Positions 8,897 through 18,739 of a DNA stretch of 64,000 nt are shown one piece after another. This DNA is from Sphingobium sp. AP49 (GTDB lineage Bacteria; Pseudomonadota; Alphaproteobacteria; Sphingomonadales; Sphingomonadaceae). The stretch is taken from NCBI RefSeq assembly GCF_000281715.2, contig NZ_CP124576.1, positions 2,735,501 to 2,799,500 on the forward strand. The letters are read 5' to 3'. Below the pieces are notes generated by a model. It was not told the origin of the DNA. It did no database searches and worked only from the letters and a program-made list of their open reading frames with translations. Both the position numbers and the translations under genes were made by a program. How positions within the stretch are numbered: position 1 is the stretch's first letter; the number at the start of each line of letters is the position of its first letter.

Positions 8897-11569
8897 ATGA
8901 GTGGGGGCAGCACAATCGTCGAGTTCTGGCGAGACGAAGGGACCGCGACCGGCAACGAGTCGCGCGCGGACGACATTTTGCTTTTGAAACAGGCAGTTCT
9001 AGATATCGACGAAGGAGCGGATGCGGGATCGGATGGTGAACCCACCATTTTGCGTGCGCGCATTGGCCTGTCGCTGGCCGCAGTCGCATGGCTCGCCTTT
9101 GCCGGCTGGGCCACATTTGTCTCGGGACAATGGCACGACGGCCCCGGCGCGTGGCCGGGGCTGGTGGCCACGTTGCTGGTCCCGCTGATCCTGCTCGGTA
9201 TCGCCTATATCCTCCTGGTCCGTAACAGCCGGACCGAATCCCGCCGATATCTCGATACGGCGCGCGCCTTGCGAACCGAGGCCGATTTGCTGGAGCTGCG
9301 GCTGGGGCGGATCGCCGATCGGCTGGAGGCGGCACGCCAGACCATGCAGGATCAGGCAGAGCTGCTCGACAGCTATGGCGCTGCCGCCAGCAGCAATATG
9401 GAGGCGTCGGCCGAACTGATCGCGGGCCGCGCCCAGACGACGGCGACCCGCGCCGAAGCGGCCGATCAGGCCGCTGCCGCGCTCGTCGCGCGGATGGACG
9501 GGCTGATCGCTGCCATGCCCGAACTGGAGGATCGCGCCACCCGCATGGCGGCGCAGATCATGGACAACGGGCGCGCGCTGGCCGAACGGATCGACACGCT
9601 GGAAACACGGCTGCATGCCGTGGGCGAATTGTCCGACGATGCGCGCGCGCGCACCCTGTCCGCGACCAAGAGCCTGTCGAGCCAGCTTGGCCTGCTTCAG
9701 GAAACGACCCGGTCGGCGACCGATGAGGTCAACGGCCTGGCCGACATTGCCGCCGGGCGGATTGAAGCGACGCTGGCAAGCGCGCGAACGGCCATGGGCG
9801 AAAGCCGCGCGGATATCGACGCGCAATCTGCTGCTCTTTCGGCCCTGATCGAACGGGCCGAGGCGGGGATCGCCGGCACCGGCGAGCGCGCACTCGGCAT
9901 CTTGGCGCAGGATCTCGAAAGTGCCGAGGCGGTTCTGCGCGAACGGCTCGACGCTTCGCTTGCCCAGGTACGCGATACCATGGCCGTCGCCCAGGAAGGG
10001 CTGTCGACGCAGCGCGCCACGCTGGAGGCGCTGGTGGCCCGGGCACAGGCCGGCATCACCGCCACCAGCCAGAGCGCGCTCGCCACCCTCGACCATGAGC
10101 TGGGCGCGATCGAGGGAGATTTGCGCCGGCGGCTGGATGCTACGCTGACCCAGGCGCAGGAGATGATGGCGCTGACCGATACGGGCCTGAACGGCCAGGC
10201 GGCGGCGCTCGACGCGTTGATCGCGCGCTCGCGCGAAAGCATAGCCGCGATCGGCAACGACACGGTCGCGGGCCTGACGGATGATATCGGCGAAGTGGAA
10301 AGCCGCCTGCACCAGATCAATGATCTGGTCGAGGGACAGCGAACATTGATGGCCGGGCTTCATGGCACGCTCAACCAGACCATCGACCAGACGGAGGCAC
10401 GCTTCGCCGCGCTTGAGGATAATGCCCTCGCCCGCAGCCAGCGGCTCACCGAAGCGCTGGCCCGGTTGACGGAGGAAACGCGACGGATCGACGAGGCTCT
10501 TGCCGACGGTGGCATGACTGCGGAAAAGCTGATCGGCAGTGCCGAAACCCTGCTGGTCGCACTCGATTCCAGCGTCCGCGAACTGGACGAAACCTATCCC
10601 GGGGCGCTGCAGCGCTTTGACGCGCGCATGGAGACCAGCCGCGCGCTGCTGGGGGCCGCCACCCCCGAACTGGAACGACTCGAGGCGATTTCCGAAGCGC
10701 TGGTCGGCCGCACGCAGGAGGCGGAGGAAATGCTGCGCGGCCAGGGCCGCCGCCTCAGCGAATGGCTTGAAAGCACGCAAAGTGGCATCGAGGCCAATCG
10801 CGACCTGGTGGAACGCTTCCGGATTGCCCTCGACGGCGCGCATGAGGATACCACCCGCATCACGGAAGGCGCTGGCCCCTTGCTGGTCACCGCGCTGCTG
10901 CGCGTCAAGGACACAGCCGAACAGGCCGCCGAACGCGCGCGCCAGGCGCTGGGCCGGGCCATCCCCGACGCCGCGCAGGAACTGGCGGATGCCAGCGCAG
11001 AGGCCATGCAGAATGCGATCGGCGATCAGGTTGCGGCGCAGGTCGCCAAGCTGGCGGGTGTGGCCGAGGAAGCCGTGCGTGCCGCGCATCAGGCCTCCGA
11101 TCGCCTGACCCGGCAGTTGCTGACCCTCGCCGACACCAGTGCCGGGCTGGAACAGCGACTGGAAGAAGCCGAACGTGTGTCGGAAAATCGCGACCGCGAC
11201 CATTTCTCGCGCCGTTCCGCGCTGTTGATCGAATCGCTCAACAGCACTGCGATCGACGTCGCCAAGATCCTGTCCAACGATGTGACCGACACCAATTGGT
11301 CGGCCTATCTGAAGGGCGATCGCGGCGTCTTCACCCGGCGCGCGGTCAAGCTGCTCGACGCCGGCGAGTCCCGCGAGATTGCGCTGCACTATGACAATGA
11401 CGCGGATTTCCGCGAGCATGTGAACCGCTACATCCACGATTTCGAGGCGATGCTGCGGATCATCCTGTCGGCCCGCGACGGCAACGCTCTGGGCGTCGCC
11501 ATCCTCTCGTCCGACATGGGCAAGCTCTATGTCGCCCTCGCCCAGGCGATCGAACGCCTGCGGCAATAA
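8897..11569 (+). CDS. TipN-like membrane-anchored coiled-coil protein
   Basis: A protein of 890 aa. A short acidic N-terminus is followed by two transmembrane helices (about 56-76 and 88-108), then a very long Ala/Glu/Arg-rich coiled coil to about residue 740 and a compact conserved-looking C-terminal domain (around NDVTDTNWSAYLKGDRG and FTRRAVKLLD). Size and layout match the Caulobacter polarity landmark TipN, which has two N-terminal helices and a long cytoplasmic coiled coil, and alphaproteobacterial relatives carry that name. Residues 311-496 hold three tandem 62-residue repeats. I infer a polar or structural scaffold; the TipN link rests on architecture and recall. It is divergent from the Hpt-like gene, with 81 bp between the start codons. 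Confidence 0.7.
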   Translation: MSGGSTIVEFWRDEGTATGNESRADDILLLKQAVLDIDEGADAGSDGEPTILRARIGLSLAAVAWLAFAGWATFVSGQWHDGPGAWPGLVATLLVPLILLGIAYILLVRNSRTESRRYLDTARALRTEADLLELRLGRIADRLEAARQTMQDQAELLDSYGAAASSNMEASAELIAGRAQTTATRAEAADQAAAALVARMDGLIAAMPELEDRATRMAAQIMDNGRALAERIDTLETRLHAVGELSDDARARTLSATKSLSSQLGLLQETTRSATDEVNGLADIAAGRIEATLASARTAMGESRADIDAQSAALSALIERAEAGIAGTGERALGILAQDLESAEAVLRERLDASLAQVRDTMAVAQEGLSTQRATLEALVARAQAGITATSQSALATLDHELGAIEGDLRRRLDATLTQAQEMMALTDTGLNGQAAALDALIARSRESIAAIGNDTVAGLTDDIGEVESRLHQINDLVEGQRTLMAGLHGTLNQTIDQTEARFAALEDNALARSQRLTEALARLTEETRRIDEALADGGMTAEKLIGSAETLLVALDSSVRELDETYPGALQRFDARMETSRALLGAATPELERLEAISEALVGRTQEAEEMLRGQGRRLSEWLESTQSGIEANRDLVERFRIALDGAHEDTTRITEGAGPLLVTALLRVKDTAEQAAERARQALGRAIPDAAQELADASAEAMQNAIGDQVAAQVAKLAGVAEEAVRAAHQASDRLTRQLLTLADTSAGLEQRLEEAERVSENRDRDHFSRRSALLIESLNSTAIDVAKILSNDVTDTNWSAYLKGDRGVFTRRAVKLLDAGESREIALHYDNDADFREHVNRYIHDFEAMLRIILSARDGNALGVAILSSDMGKLYVALAQAIERLRQ
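9827..10384 (+). repeat. three 62-codon tandem repeats inside the coiled-coil gene
   Basis: Residues 311-372, 373-434 and 435-496 align without gaps. Each unit opens with a variant of AALxALIxRAxAGI and carries an L-x-x-x-L-D-A-x-L segment in the middle. Units 1 and 2 end in GLSTQ and GLNGQ. The second half of a degenerate earlier unit (residues about 289-310, ending DIDAQ) precedes them. The DNA has diverged, so this is an old in-frame amplification rather than a fresh slippage product. Confidence 0.75.
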
Positions 11570-11607
11570 GGATCAGGGGCGGCGCCCGGTCGCCCCATCC
11601 CCCTCTC

Positions 11608-12693
11608 TCAGGGCTGGAACAGCACGCCGCCGGTCATCGGTTCAGGCGCGCCGGTGGTGCCGGGAAAGCTGATCGGCAGGCCGTTGAGGTGCCGCACCGC
11701 CATATAGGCAAAGCCCTGCGCCTCCAGCGCGTCACCGTCCCAGCCCAGTTCGTCGACCGATCGGATGTCGGCGCCGGTGCGCGCCGCCAGCATCGCCATC
11801 AGCGTCGCATTATGGCGGCCGCCGCCCGCCGCATAGATGCGCGCCGGCCGTTCGGGCAGATGGTCTACGCCCCGCGCCACCGCCTGCGCGGAAAAGGCGG
11901 TCAGCGTCGCCGCCCCGTCCGCCAGCGACAGTCCCTCGACCGGCGCGATGGTGAAGGCTTCACGGTCGATGCTCTTGGGCGGCGGCGCGGCGAACCAGGG
12001 ATCGGCCATCATCGCCGCCAGCCGCGCCTCGTCCACCTCGCCCTGCGCGGCGGTCGCGCCACCCGCATCATAGGCCGCATCGCCATGCGCCTGCATCCAG
12101 TTGTCGATCAGGCCGCTCGCCATGCCGGTATCGAAGGCGACGATATCGCCGTCCGATCCGATCGCGGTGATATTCGCCACCCCGCCCAGGTTGAGAATGC
12201 CAACCGGCTTTTCCAACCCGGCCGCCAGTGCGCGATGATAGACCGGCATCAGCGGCGCGCCCTGCCCGCCGGCGCGCACGTCGGCGCTGCGCAGGTCGGC
12301 AACCACGGGAATGCCGAACGCGCCGGCCAGCACCGCGCCATCGCCAATCTGCCAGGTCCAGCGCCGCTCGGGCCGGTGGGCAACGGTATGGCCATGAAAG
12401 CCGATCACACCGATATCCTCGGCCACATGGCCGCTGCGCCCCAGCATGTCGGCGATCGCATCGATATGGAAATTGGTGAGGTCCATCTCCACCGCGCGGA
12501 TCAGCGGATCCTCGCCCGGCGCGTCCATCGTCATCGCCCGCGCGCAGGCGGCGGCCAGCCGCTCGCGAAAATCATCGGTATAGGGCTGGGCGTGAAAGGC
12601 CACCGCCTCGGCCTGCCCTTCACCGTCGGTCTCGATCAGCGCCGCGTCGATCCCGTCGCGCGATGTGCCGGACATCAGGCCGATTGCCAACAT
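11608..12693 (-). CDS. anmK: anhydro-N-acetylmuramic acid kinase
   Basis: Phosphorylates and opens 1,6-anhydro-MurNAc released by cell-wall turnover, giving MurNAc-6-phosphate for recycling. It has 361 aa, the usual length for AnmK. The N-terminal [12 protein letters not shown] phosphate-binding loop, the central LGGVANIT segment and the C-terminal [12 protein letters not shown] are typical of the family. The start is ATG 12693, where the conserved [11 protein letters not shown] begins; longer upstream starts would run into the tyrS promoter. It is divergent from tyrS, with 55 bp between the start codons. Confidence 0.93.
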   Translation of the reverse strand: MLAIGLMSGTSRDGIDAALIETDGEGQAEAVAFHAQPYTDDFRERLAAACARAMTMDAPGEDPLIRAVEMDLTNFHIDAIADMLGRSGHVAEDIGVIGFHGHTVAHRPERRWTWQIGDGAVLAGAFGIPVVADLRSADVRAGGQGAPLMPVYHRALAAGLEKPVGILNLGGVANITAIGSDGDIVAFDTGMASGLIDNWMQAHGDAAYDAGGATAAQGEVDEARLAAMMADPWFAAPPPKSIDREAFTIAPVEGLSLADGAATLTAFSAQAVARGVDHLPERPARIYAAGGGRHNATLMAMLAARTGADIRSVDELGWDGDALEAQGFAYMAVRHLNGLPISFPGTTGAPEPMTGGVLFQP

Positions 12694-12748
12694 GATCGAA
12701 AACTCCGCCTCTTTTACAGTGGCGGTCTCAATGCTACAGGCGCGCGCC

Positions 12749-13966
12749 ATGAGCAACTATCAGTCCGATCTCCTCCGCCTGCTCGACACGCGCGGCTACA
12801 TCCACCAGTTGACCGATGCGGAAGGGCTCGACGCCCTCGCCGCCAGGCAGGTGGTGCCGGGCTATATCGGCTTTGATCCGACCGCGCCGTCGCTCCATGT
12901 CGGCAGCCTGGTCCAGATCATGATGCTGCGCCGCATGCAGCAGGCCGGCCACAAGCCGATCGTCCTGATGGGGGGCGGCACCGGCAAGATCGGCGACCCC
13001 AGCTTCAAGGACGAGGCGCGCAAGCTGATGACCGGCGACGTCATCGCCACCAACGTCGCCAGCATCAAGCGGGTGTTCGAAAAATTCCTGACCTTTGGCG
13101 ACGGCCCGACCGACGCGGTGATGGTCGACAATGCCGACTGGCTGGACAAGCTCGAATATATCCCCTTCCTGCGCGACATCGGCCAGCATTTCTCGGTCAA
13201 TCGGATGCTCAGCTTCGACAGCGTCAAGATGCGGCTGGACCGCGAACAGTCGCTCAGCTTCCTCGAATTCAACTATATGATCCTCCAGGCCTATGATTTC
13301 CTGGAACTGTCGCGCCGCGCCGAATGCCGGCTGCAGATGGGCGGATCGGACCAGTGGGGCAATATCGTCAACGGCATCGAATTGTCGCGCCGGGTCGATG
13401 GCACCCAGGTCTTCGGCCTGACCAGCCCGCTCATCACCACCGCCGACGGCGGCAAGATGGGCAAGACCATGAACGGCGCGGTGTGGCTCAATGCCGACGC
13501 GCTGCCCGCCTATGATTATTGGCAATTCTGGCGCAACACCCAGGATGCCGATGTCGGCCGCTTCCTGCGCCTGTTCACCGATCTGCCGCTCGACGAGATT
13601 GCCCGGCTGGAGCGACTGGAAGGCGCGGAAATCAACGACGCCAAGAAGATCCTGGCGGATGCAGCAACGGCTATGGCCCATGGCACCGAAGCGGCCACCG
13701 CCGCCGCGGAAACCGCCCGCAAGACCTTTGAGGAAGGGGCATCGGACGCCAACCTGCCGACCGTCGCAGTCGGCGCCGATGGACTGACCGTAGTCCAGGC
13801 GACTACCGGCCTTGGCTTTGCGACCTCCAACAAGGAAGTCCGCCGCAAGCTCGCCGAGGGCGCGATCAAGGTGAATGGCGAAGTCGTCACCGACCCTGCC
13901 GTCACGCTCAAGCCCGGTGACAAGCTGAGCTTCGGCGCCAAGAAACACGGCCTCGTAACCGCCTGA
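12749..13966 (+). CDS. tyrS: tyrosine--tRNA ligase
   Basis: Charges tRNA-Tyr. It has 405 aa. The HIGH-like motif SLHVGS is near residue 48, the tyrosine-binding region carries [15 protein letters not shown] sequence ([10 protein letters not shown]), and the KMSKS-like loop is KMGKT near residue 236. A C-terminal S4-type RNA-binding domain covers about 340-405 ([15 protein letters not shown]). The ATG at 12749 begins MSNYQSDLL. The KMSKS loop has Gly in place of Ser, which is common in TyrS of this branch. The promoter region is shared with anmK. Confidence 0.95.
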   Translation: MSNYQSDLLRLLDTRGYIHQLTDAEGLDALAARQVVPGYIGFDPTAPSLHVGSLVQIMMLRRMQQAGHKPIVLMGGGTGKIGDPSFKDEARKLMTGDVIATNVASIKRVFEKFLTFGDGPTDAVMVDNADWLDKLEYIPFLRDIGQHFSVNRMLSFDSVKMRLDREQSLSFLEFNYMILQAYDFLELSRRAECRLQMGGSDQWGNIVNGIELSRRVDGTQVFGLTSPLITTADGGKMGKTMNGAVWLNADALPAYDYWQFWRNTQDADVGRFLRLFTDLPLDEIARLERLEGAEINDAKKILADAATAMAHGTEAATAAAETARKTFEEGASDANLPTVAVGADGLTVVQATTGLGFATSNKEVRRKLAEGAIKVNGEVVTDPAVTLKPGDKLSFGAKKHGLVTA

Positions 13967-14042
13967 ATGTAAACAGGGTTTCAGCCAAGTTAACGCTAAC
14001 GGGTAGGAAAGCCTCCACTCCCCGGGCGCTAGGCTGAAACCC

Positions 14043-14396
14043 ATGTCCTCGGTTTTTGCCAATCTCGGCCATGTCATGCGGTCGCGCGATCCTTCGATCG
14101 ACCAGCGCCGCGTGTCGCGCGACCTGGTTGACATGGTCAGCCATATCACCGTCCATGGCCGCACCCATGGCGTGCGGATCATCAACATCTCCGCGCTGGG
14201 ACTGATGTGCCGGGCAGAGGAAGCGTTGACGGCAGTCGGCCCCGCCCATGTCTGGCTGCCGCTGCTCAAGGATCGGCCAGCCGACATACGCTGGATCGAG
14301 GATGGCCGCATCGGCCTGGAATTTATCGATCCGATCCCGGCCGCCAGCTATGATGCGATGATGGCGCTCATTCCCCCGCGCCGGACCGCTTGGTAG
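14043..14396 (+). CDS. PilZ domain protein (putative c-di-GMP binder)
   Basis: A 117-aa protein consisting of little more than one PilZ domain. The RxxxR part of the binding site is RRVSR near residues 22-26, and the (D/N)xSxxG part is NISALG near residues 47-52, so both c-di-GMP contact motifs are kept. It has no effector domain and probably acts by binding a partner. The 3' end overlaps the convergent MscS-type gene by 29 bp. It is a single gene without an operon partner; an EAL-domain c-di-GMP regulator is encoded 12 kb away. Confidence 0.8.
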   Translation: MSSVFANLGHVMRSRDPSIDQRRVSRDLVDMVSHITVHGRTHGVRIINISALGLMCRAEEALTAVGPAHVWLPLLKDRPADIRWIEDGRIGLEFIDPIPAASYDAMMALIPPRRTAW

Positions 14397-15459
14397 GCTC
14401 CAGCCGGGCAAAGCCATCGCCCGCTTCCACGCGCTGGCGCCCGCGCACCAGCGCCTCGGGCATGTCCGTCCGCAGGAAGGTCAGCATCGCCTCGCGCACC
14501 TCGCAACGCAGGTCGAAGGCGATCCCCGCATTGCGCGCCGATAACAGCCCGCGCAGTTCCAGCGCATCGGCGCGATGGTCGGTCACCTGCAAGATCGCCA
14601 CCCGCCCGTCCCAACGCCCGTTCGCCTTCACCGCCTCGACGAAGCGCGCCCGGATGCGCTCGATATCGGCGGTCGGATCGACATAGAGGAAGACGGTGCC
14701 CAGCAGGTCCGAGGTCTTCGTCGTCCAGTTCTGAAACGGCTTTTCGAGGAAATAGGAGACCGGCACCACCATGCGCCGGTCGTCCCAGATGCGCACGATG
14801 ACATAGGTCAGCCTGATCTCCTCGATCCGCCCCCATTCCCCTTCGATGATGACGACATCGTCCAGCCGGATCGGCTCGGAAAAGGCCATCTGGACGCCCG
14901 CGATCAGATTCTTGAGCGCCGGTTGCGCGGCGGCACCGACCGCCAGCGCCGCAAGGCCTGCGGACGCCATCAGCGACACGCCGATCGTGCGCACGCCGGG
15001 TATCGCGATCAGCATCATCGCGATCACGAAGAAGCCGACGATGCACTGGCAGATGCGATAGAGGATGCCGACCCTGGTTCGCTGCCGCCGCGCCTTCAGA
15101 TTATCCTCGACGCTGATGTCGGCACGCGCTTCCAGCATCGCCTTGCCCGCCCGCATCGCACGGAAGATCAGCCAGCCCAACAGCAGCGCAAAGGCCATCC
15201 GCGCGCCGATCGACCAGATATCCTCGATCCGCGGCCCCATCTCGATCGACTTGAGCCCCGCCCCCAGCGCGAGCAACACCACCAGCCAGCGCGTCGGCTG
15301 GAAGATGGCCGGCAACAACAAAGGCTCGATCCGCGCGCGCTTCACCAGCCGCAGCGCGATCCAGTAGAGCGCCCAATGGACGACGAAGGCGACGACCACC
15401 GACAGCGCGATCGAAAGCGCGGCCATCGGCGTGATATGGGTCAGGCTGATGTCGGTCAT
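14368..15459 (-). CDS. MscS family mechanosensitive ion channel
   Basis: A small-conductance channel expected to open on hypo-osmotic shock. It has 363 aa with four N-terminal hydrophobic helices and a pore-lining helix rich in Ala and Gly (SLMASAGLAALAVGAAAQ, about residues 163-180). The beta domain follows (GVQMAFSEPIRLDDVVIIEG) and then the alpha/beta vestibule. All parts of the MscS core are present. I used ATG 15459 (MTDISLT); an in-frame ATG at 15486 would add nine residues. Its end overlaps the PilZ gene. Confidence 0.88.
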   Translation of the reverse strand: MTDISLTHITPMAALSIALSVVVAFVVHWALYWIALRLVKRARIEPLLLPAIFQPTRWLVVLLALGAGLKSIEMGPRIEDIWSIGARMAFALLLGWLIFRAMRAGKAMLEARADISVEDNLKARRQRTRVGILYRICQCIVGFFVIAMMLIAIPGVRTIGVSLMASAGLAALAVGAAAQPALKNLIAGVQMAFSEPIRLDDVVIIEGEWGRIEEIRLTYVIVRIWDDRRMVVPVSYFLEKPFQNWTTKTSDLLGTVFLYVDPTADIERIRARFVEAVKANGRWDGRVAILQVTDHRADALELRGLLSARNAGIAFDLRCEVREAMLTFLRTDMPEALVRGRQRVEAGDGFARLEPTKRSGAGE

Positions 15460-15549
15460 GCCAGGGGCAACGCGACCGCCCCGCATTTTGTTTCGCAGGT
15501 GCAGCAGAGATTGTCGCTACACCCGACAGGATCAACGCCTCCCCGGTCG

Positions 15550-16263
15550 CTACTTCCACCGCATGAATATGGCGGTAAAGGTCAGCGTATCGATGACACC
15601 GTGCAACAGAATCAGGGGCCACAGATTGCGCCTGAACAGCAGGAACATCGCCCCGAACGCCAGGCCGATCCCGCCAGTCATGATCGCGCCCCGCCACCCC
15701 TGATAATAGAAATGGCCGTAGCCAAAGATCAGCGCGGAAAGGATGACGGCCAGCGTTGCGCCAGCCCGGCCGGCCGGAAGGATCTGTTGCAGCCGGATGA
15801 TGAGATAGCCGCGAAAGAACATCTCCTCACCAAAGGCCGCCGCACTCCACACGATGCCGATCCACAGCAGATAATGAGGCAAGCTCCCCGCCACCGCGCC
15901 CCAGCGATCGGCCACGCCCGCAGATTCCTTCGCCAGGAACGCCAATCCAATCGCCGGCCCGACGATCGTTACCAGTGCAACGACGATGGCGAAGGCCAGC
16001 AGCGTCAGCCCCGCCTTGGGCAAAACCATCAGCTTGGCCTTCCATCCGGGCAGCGGGATCAGCCCCATCGCCGACCAGCGCAGTCCGCGACCACGCATAT
16101 ACAGCGTCAACAAGGCCAGCGTCAGCAGCAGCGACACGGGGCCAGCATAGCGCCAGAAGATCAGGCTCAACCCATATTTGGCCAGCAGCGCGAAGCCGAC
16201 AAAGGCAGCGATCTCGACCGCAATGCCGCGTCGGCTCAGTTTTTGGATCGGCTCTGGCGTCAT
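15550..16263 (-). CDS. CPBP family intramembrane metalloprotease
   Basis: An integral membrane protein of 237 aa, of the CAAX-protease/bacteriocin-processing (Rce1-like) family. The three catalytic motifs are present: the E-E-x-x-x-R motif in FGEEMFFRGYL, a His in FGYGHFYYQG and a His in ILLHGVIDT. Bacterial members cleave within the membrane, sometimes giving bacteriocin self-immunity; the substrate here is unknown. It lies 52 bp downstream of recG on the same strand and may be read from the same transcript. The start is ATG 16263. Confidence 0.85.
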   Translation of the reverse strand: MTPEPIQKLSRRGIAVEIAAFVGFALLAKYGLSLIFWRYAGPVSLLLTLALLTLYMRGRGLRWSAMGLIPLPGWKAKLMVLPKAGLTLLAFAIVVALVTIVGPAIGLAFLAKESAGVADRWGAVAGSLPHYLLWIGIVWSAAAFGEEMFFRGYLIIRLQQILPAGRAGATLAVILSALIFGYGHFYYQGWRGAIMTGGIGLAFGAMFLLFRRNLWPLILLHGVIDTLTFTAIFMRWK

Positions 16264-16315
16264 CGCCACGGGGTGTCCTATGCGAGCAACACTGTCAAGG
16301 GAGCGGCCGCGCCGC

Positions 16316-18379
16316 TCACCCGCCGCGCAGCAATCCCACCGCAGCATCCTTCTCGAACAGATAGAGGCAGGTCCGCGCCGCCTGTCCCCGTTCGCTGTCC
16401 AGCCCGCCGTCGCGGTCAATCAGCAGATGGGCGTCGTCGCGCGCGCTATCCACCAGCGCCGACACATGTTCGGGCGTCGCGATCTTCAGTTCCGCCTCGC
16501 CCGACTGGCGCGTGCCCAGCACCTCGCCCGCGCCGCGCAGCTTCAGATCCTCCTCGGCGATGCGGAAGCCGTCATTGGTCTCGCGCATCAGCGCCAGCCG
16601 CGCCCGCGACGTCTCGCCCAGCGCATTGCCGCGCAGCAGCAGGCAGACCGACGGCTTGTCGCCGCGCCCGACCCGGCCGCGCAACTGGTGCAACTGGGCG
16701 AGGCCAAAGCGGTCCGCCCCCTCGATCACGATCAGGCTGGAATTGGGCACGTCGACGCCGACCTCGATCACCGTGGTCGCCACCAATATCTGGGTGCGGT
16801 TGGCGGCAAAGGCCTCCATCGCCGCATCCTTGTCCGGCCCCTTCATCTTGCCATGGACCAGCCCCACCCGGTCGCCGAAGCGCTGGCGCAGCGTCTCGGC
16901 CCGCATCTCGGCCGCCGCCTGGTCGCTGGTCTCGCTCTCCTCGACCAGCGGGCATACCCAATAGGCCTGCCCGCCCCCTTCGACATGGCGGGCCAGCCCC
17001 TCGACCACCTCGTCCAGCCGGTTGGCGGACATCACCAAAGTCTGGATCGGCTGGCGGCCCGGCGGCATCTCGTCCAGCCGCGACACGTCCATCTCGCCAT
17101 AATAGGTCAGGGTCAGCGTGCGCGGGATCGGCGTCGCCGTCATCACCAGCAGATGCGGCGATCGCTCGGCCTTGCTCGCCAGCATCATCCGCTGCGCCAC
17201 GCCGAACCGATGCTGCTCGTCGATCACCGCCAGGCCCAGCGCCTTATACTGCACCTTCTCCTGAAAGATCGCGTGCGTGCCGACCAATATATGGATGCTG
17301 CCATCGGCCAGCCCCATCAGCGTCGCCTCGCGTACCTTGCCCTTCTCGCGCCCGGTCAGGATCGCAATCTCGATCGGCAGACCCGACGCCATCTTGCGCA
17401 GCGTCTCATAATGTTGTCGCGCCAATATTTCGGTCGGCGCCAGCATCGCCCCCTGCATCCCGGCCTCGACCGCGTTCAGCAACGCCATCAGCGCCACCAG
17501 CGTCTTGCCCGATCCGACATCGCCCTGCAGCAGGCGCAGCATCGGCGTCGCCTGCGCCATGTCGCCCTCGATCTCCCCGATCGCACGACGCTGGGCACCG
17601 GTCGGGGCGAAAGGCAGCTTCAGCATCGCGCGCAGTCGCCCGTCGCCGCTGATCGGCACGCCGCGCCGCCGCCGCGACGATTGCCGCACCAGCATCAGCG
17701 CCAGTTGCCCGGCGAAAATCTCGTCATAGGCCAGCCGCTCGCGCGCCTGGGCGTCGGTCGGGTCGGCATGGAAACGCTCCAGCGCCGCGCGCCAGGCCGG
17801 CCAGCCCTTGCTCGCCAGCAGGCTCGGCTCGATCCATTCGGGCAGTTCGGGCGCGCGGGCCAGCGCCTGCCCCACCAGGTCGCGCATCCGGTTGTTGGTC
17901 AGCCCTTCCGACAGGCCATAGACGCTCTCGCGCGCTGGCACCGTGTCCGCCTCCTCGGGCGGCAGCACATAGTCGGGATGGACCATCTGCAGATTGTCGC
18001 CATAGGCTTCCAGCTTGCCCGACACGAATTTCGGTTCGTTGAGTGGCAGCAACTTGCGCGGCCAGGCGCTGTTGCGGCCGAAATAGACGAGGGAGACGGC
18101 GTTGCCATGGGCGTCCACCGCCTGCACCCGGAACGGCGCGCGCGCATTGCCGCTGGCGCGATAATCGACCGGGGTCAGCATGATGCCGATCACCTTGCCG
18201 GCGTCCGCCATGTCCAGTTCGTCGATCAGCTTCCGGTCGACATAATTGACCGGTAGATGGAAGGCGACATCGACCGCCCGCGCCAGCCCCAGCCGTTCGA
18301 GCGGACGGGCCAGCGCCGGGCCAATGCCCTTGAGCGCGGAGATTTCGGCAAAGAGCGGATTGAGAATATCGGGTCGCAT
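16316..18379 (-). CDS. recG: ATP-dependent DNA helicase RecG
   Basis: Regresses stalled replication forks and unwinds branched DNA. It has 687 aa. The N-terminal wedge (OB-fold) domain spans about residues 1-240. The superfamily 2 helicase core has Walker A GDVGSGKT, a DEQH box (DEQHRFG), TATPIPRT and the C-terminal QLHQLRGRVGR motif. The start ATG 18379 gives MRPDILNPLF, the normal N-terminus. sdhE is divergent upstream, with 86 bp between the start codons, and the CPBP protease gene is downstream. Confidence 0.96.
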   Translation of the reverse strand: MRPDILNPLFAEISALKGIGPALARPLERLGLARAVDVAFHLPVNYVDRKLIDELDMADAGKVIGIMLTPVDYRASGNARAPFRVQAVDAHGNAVSLVYFGRNSAWPRKLLPLNEPKFVSGKLEAYGDNLQMVHPDYVLPPEEADTVPARESVYGLSEGLTNNRMRDLVGQALARAPELPEWIEPSLLASKGWPAWRAALERFHADPTDAQARERLAYDEIFAGQLALMLVRQSSRRRRGVPISGDGRLRAMLKLPFAPTGAQRRAIGEIEGDMAQATPMLRLLQGDVGSGKTLVALMALLNAVEAGMQGAMLAPTEILARQHYETLRKMASGLPIEIAILTGREKGKVREATLMGLADGSIHILVGTHAIFQEKVQYKALGLAVIDEQHRFGVAQRMMLASKAERSPHLLVMTATPIPRTLTLTYYGEMDVSRLDEMPPGRQPIQTLVMSANRLDEVVEGLARHVEGGGQAYWVCPLVEESETSDQAAAEMRAETLRQRFGDRVGLVHGKMKGPDKDAAMEAFAANRTQILVATTVIEVGVDVPNSSLIVIEGADRFGLAQLHQLRGRVGRGDKPSVCLLLRGNALGETSRARLALMRETNDGFRIAEEDLKLRGAGEVLGTRQSGEAELKIATPEHVSALVDSARDDAHLLIDRDGGLDSERGQAARTCLYLFEKDAAVGLLRGG

Positions 18380-18465
18380 GGCTATCTGGGCTTCTCTAAC
18401 GCAGCCGGGACGGTCATTCAAATATCCGATCGGCTGTTTCGGCACGTCCGTTAAAGGAACAAATT

Positions 18466-18732
18466 GTGAACGACAACCCGCTGATGCGTCGCCTGAAATT
18501 CCGCGCCTGGCACCGGGGCACGCGCGAGGCGGACTATACGGTCGGCGGCTTTTTCGAACGCTACCATGCGACCTGGAACGAAGAGCAGATCGCCTGGTTC
18601 GAGCGCTTCATGGACGAACAGGATGCCGACATCATCGGCTGGGCGCTCGGCACCATCCCCGTGCCGGACGAATGGAAAGGACCGATGATGGACCAGTTTC
18701 TGAAGCTCGATTTCGTCAAGATCGAGAACTGA
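18466..18732 (+). CDS. sdhE: FAD assembly factor SdhE
   Basis: A small protein (88 aa) that helps attach FAD covalently to the SdhA subunit of succinate dehydrogenase. It has the family signature with the R-x-W-x-R-G-x-x-E-x-D pattern (FRAWHRGTREAD) followed by GGFF, and the acidic helical end. The start is GTG, with AAAGGA 7 nt upstream; an ATG at 18484 would remove six residues. Between it and mfd lies a long imperfect palindrome, which may serve as terminator or mobile repeat. Confidence 0.9.
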   Translation: MNDNPLMRRLKFRAWHRGTREADYTVGGFFERYHATWNEEQIAWFERFMDEQDADIIGWALGTIPVPDEWKGPMMDQFLKLDFVKIEN

Positions 18733-18739
18733 TCACGGA

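Noticed and set aside
8999..11566. An 855-codon minus-strand frame opposite the TipN-like gene
   Set aside because: The plus-strand frame has membrane helices, repeats and a conserved-looking C-terminus; the minus-strand product has none.
14575..17652. A 1025-codon plus-strand open frame across mscS, CPBP and recG
   Set aside because: Antisense to three recognised genes. The translation is Arg/Pro/Gln-rich without motifs.
16178..18256. A 692-codon plus-strand open frame across recG and the CPBP gene
   Set aside because: It overlaps two well-supported minus-strand genes and has the Arg/Gln/His-rich composition of an antisense frame.
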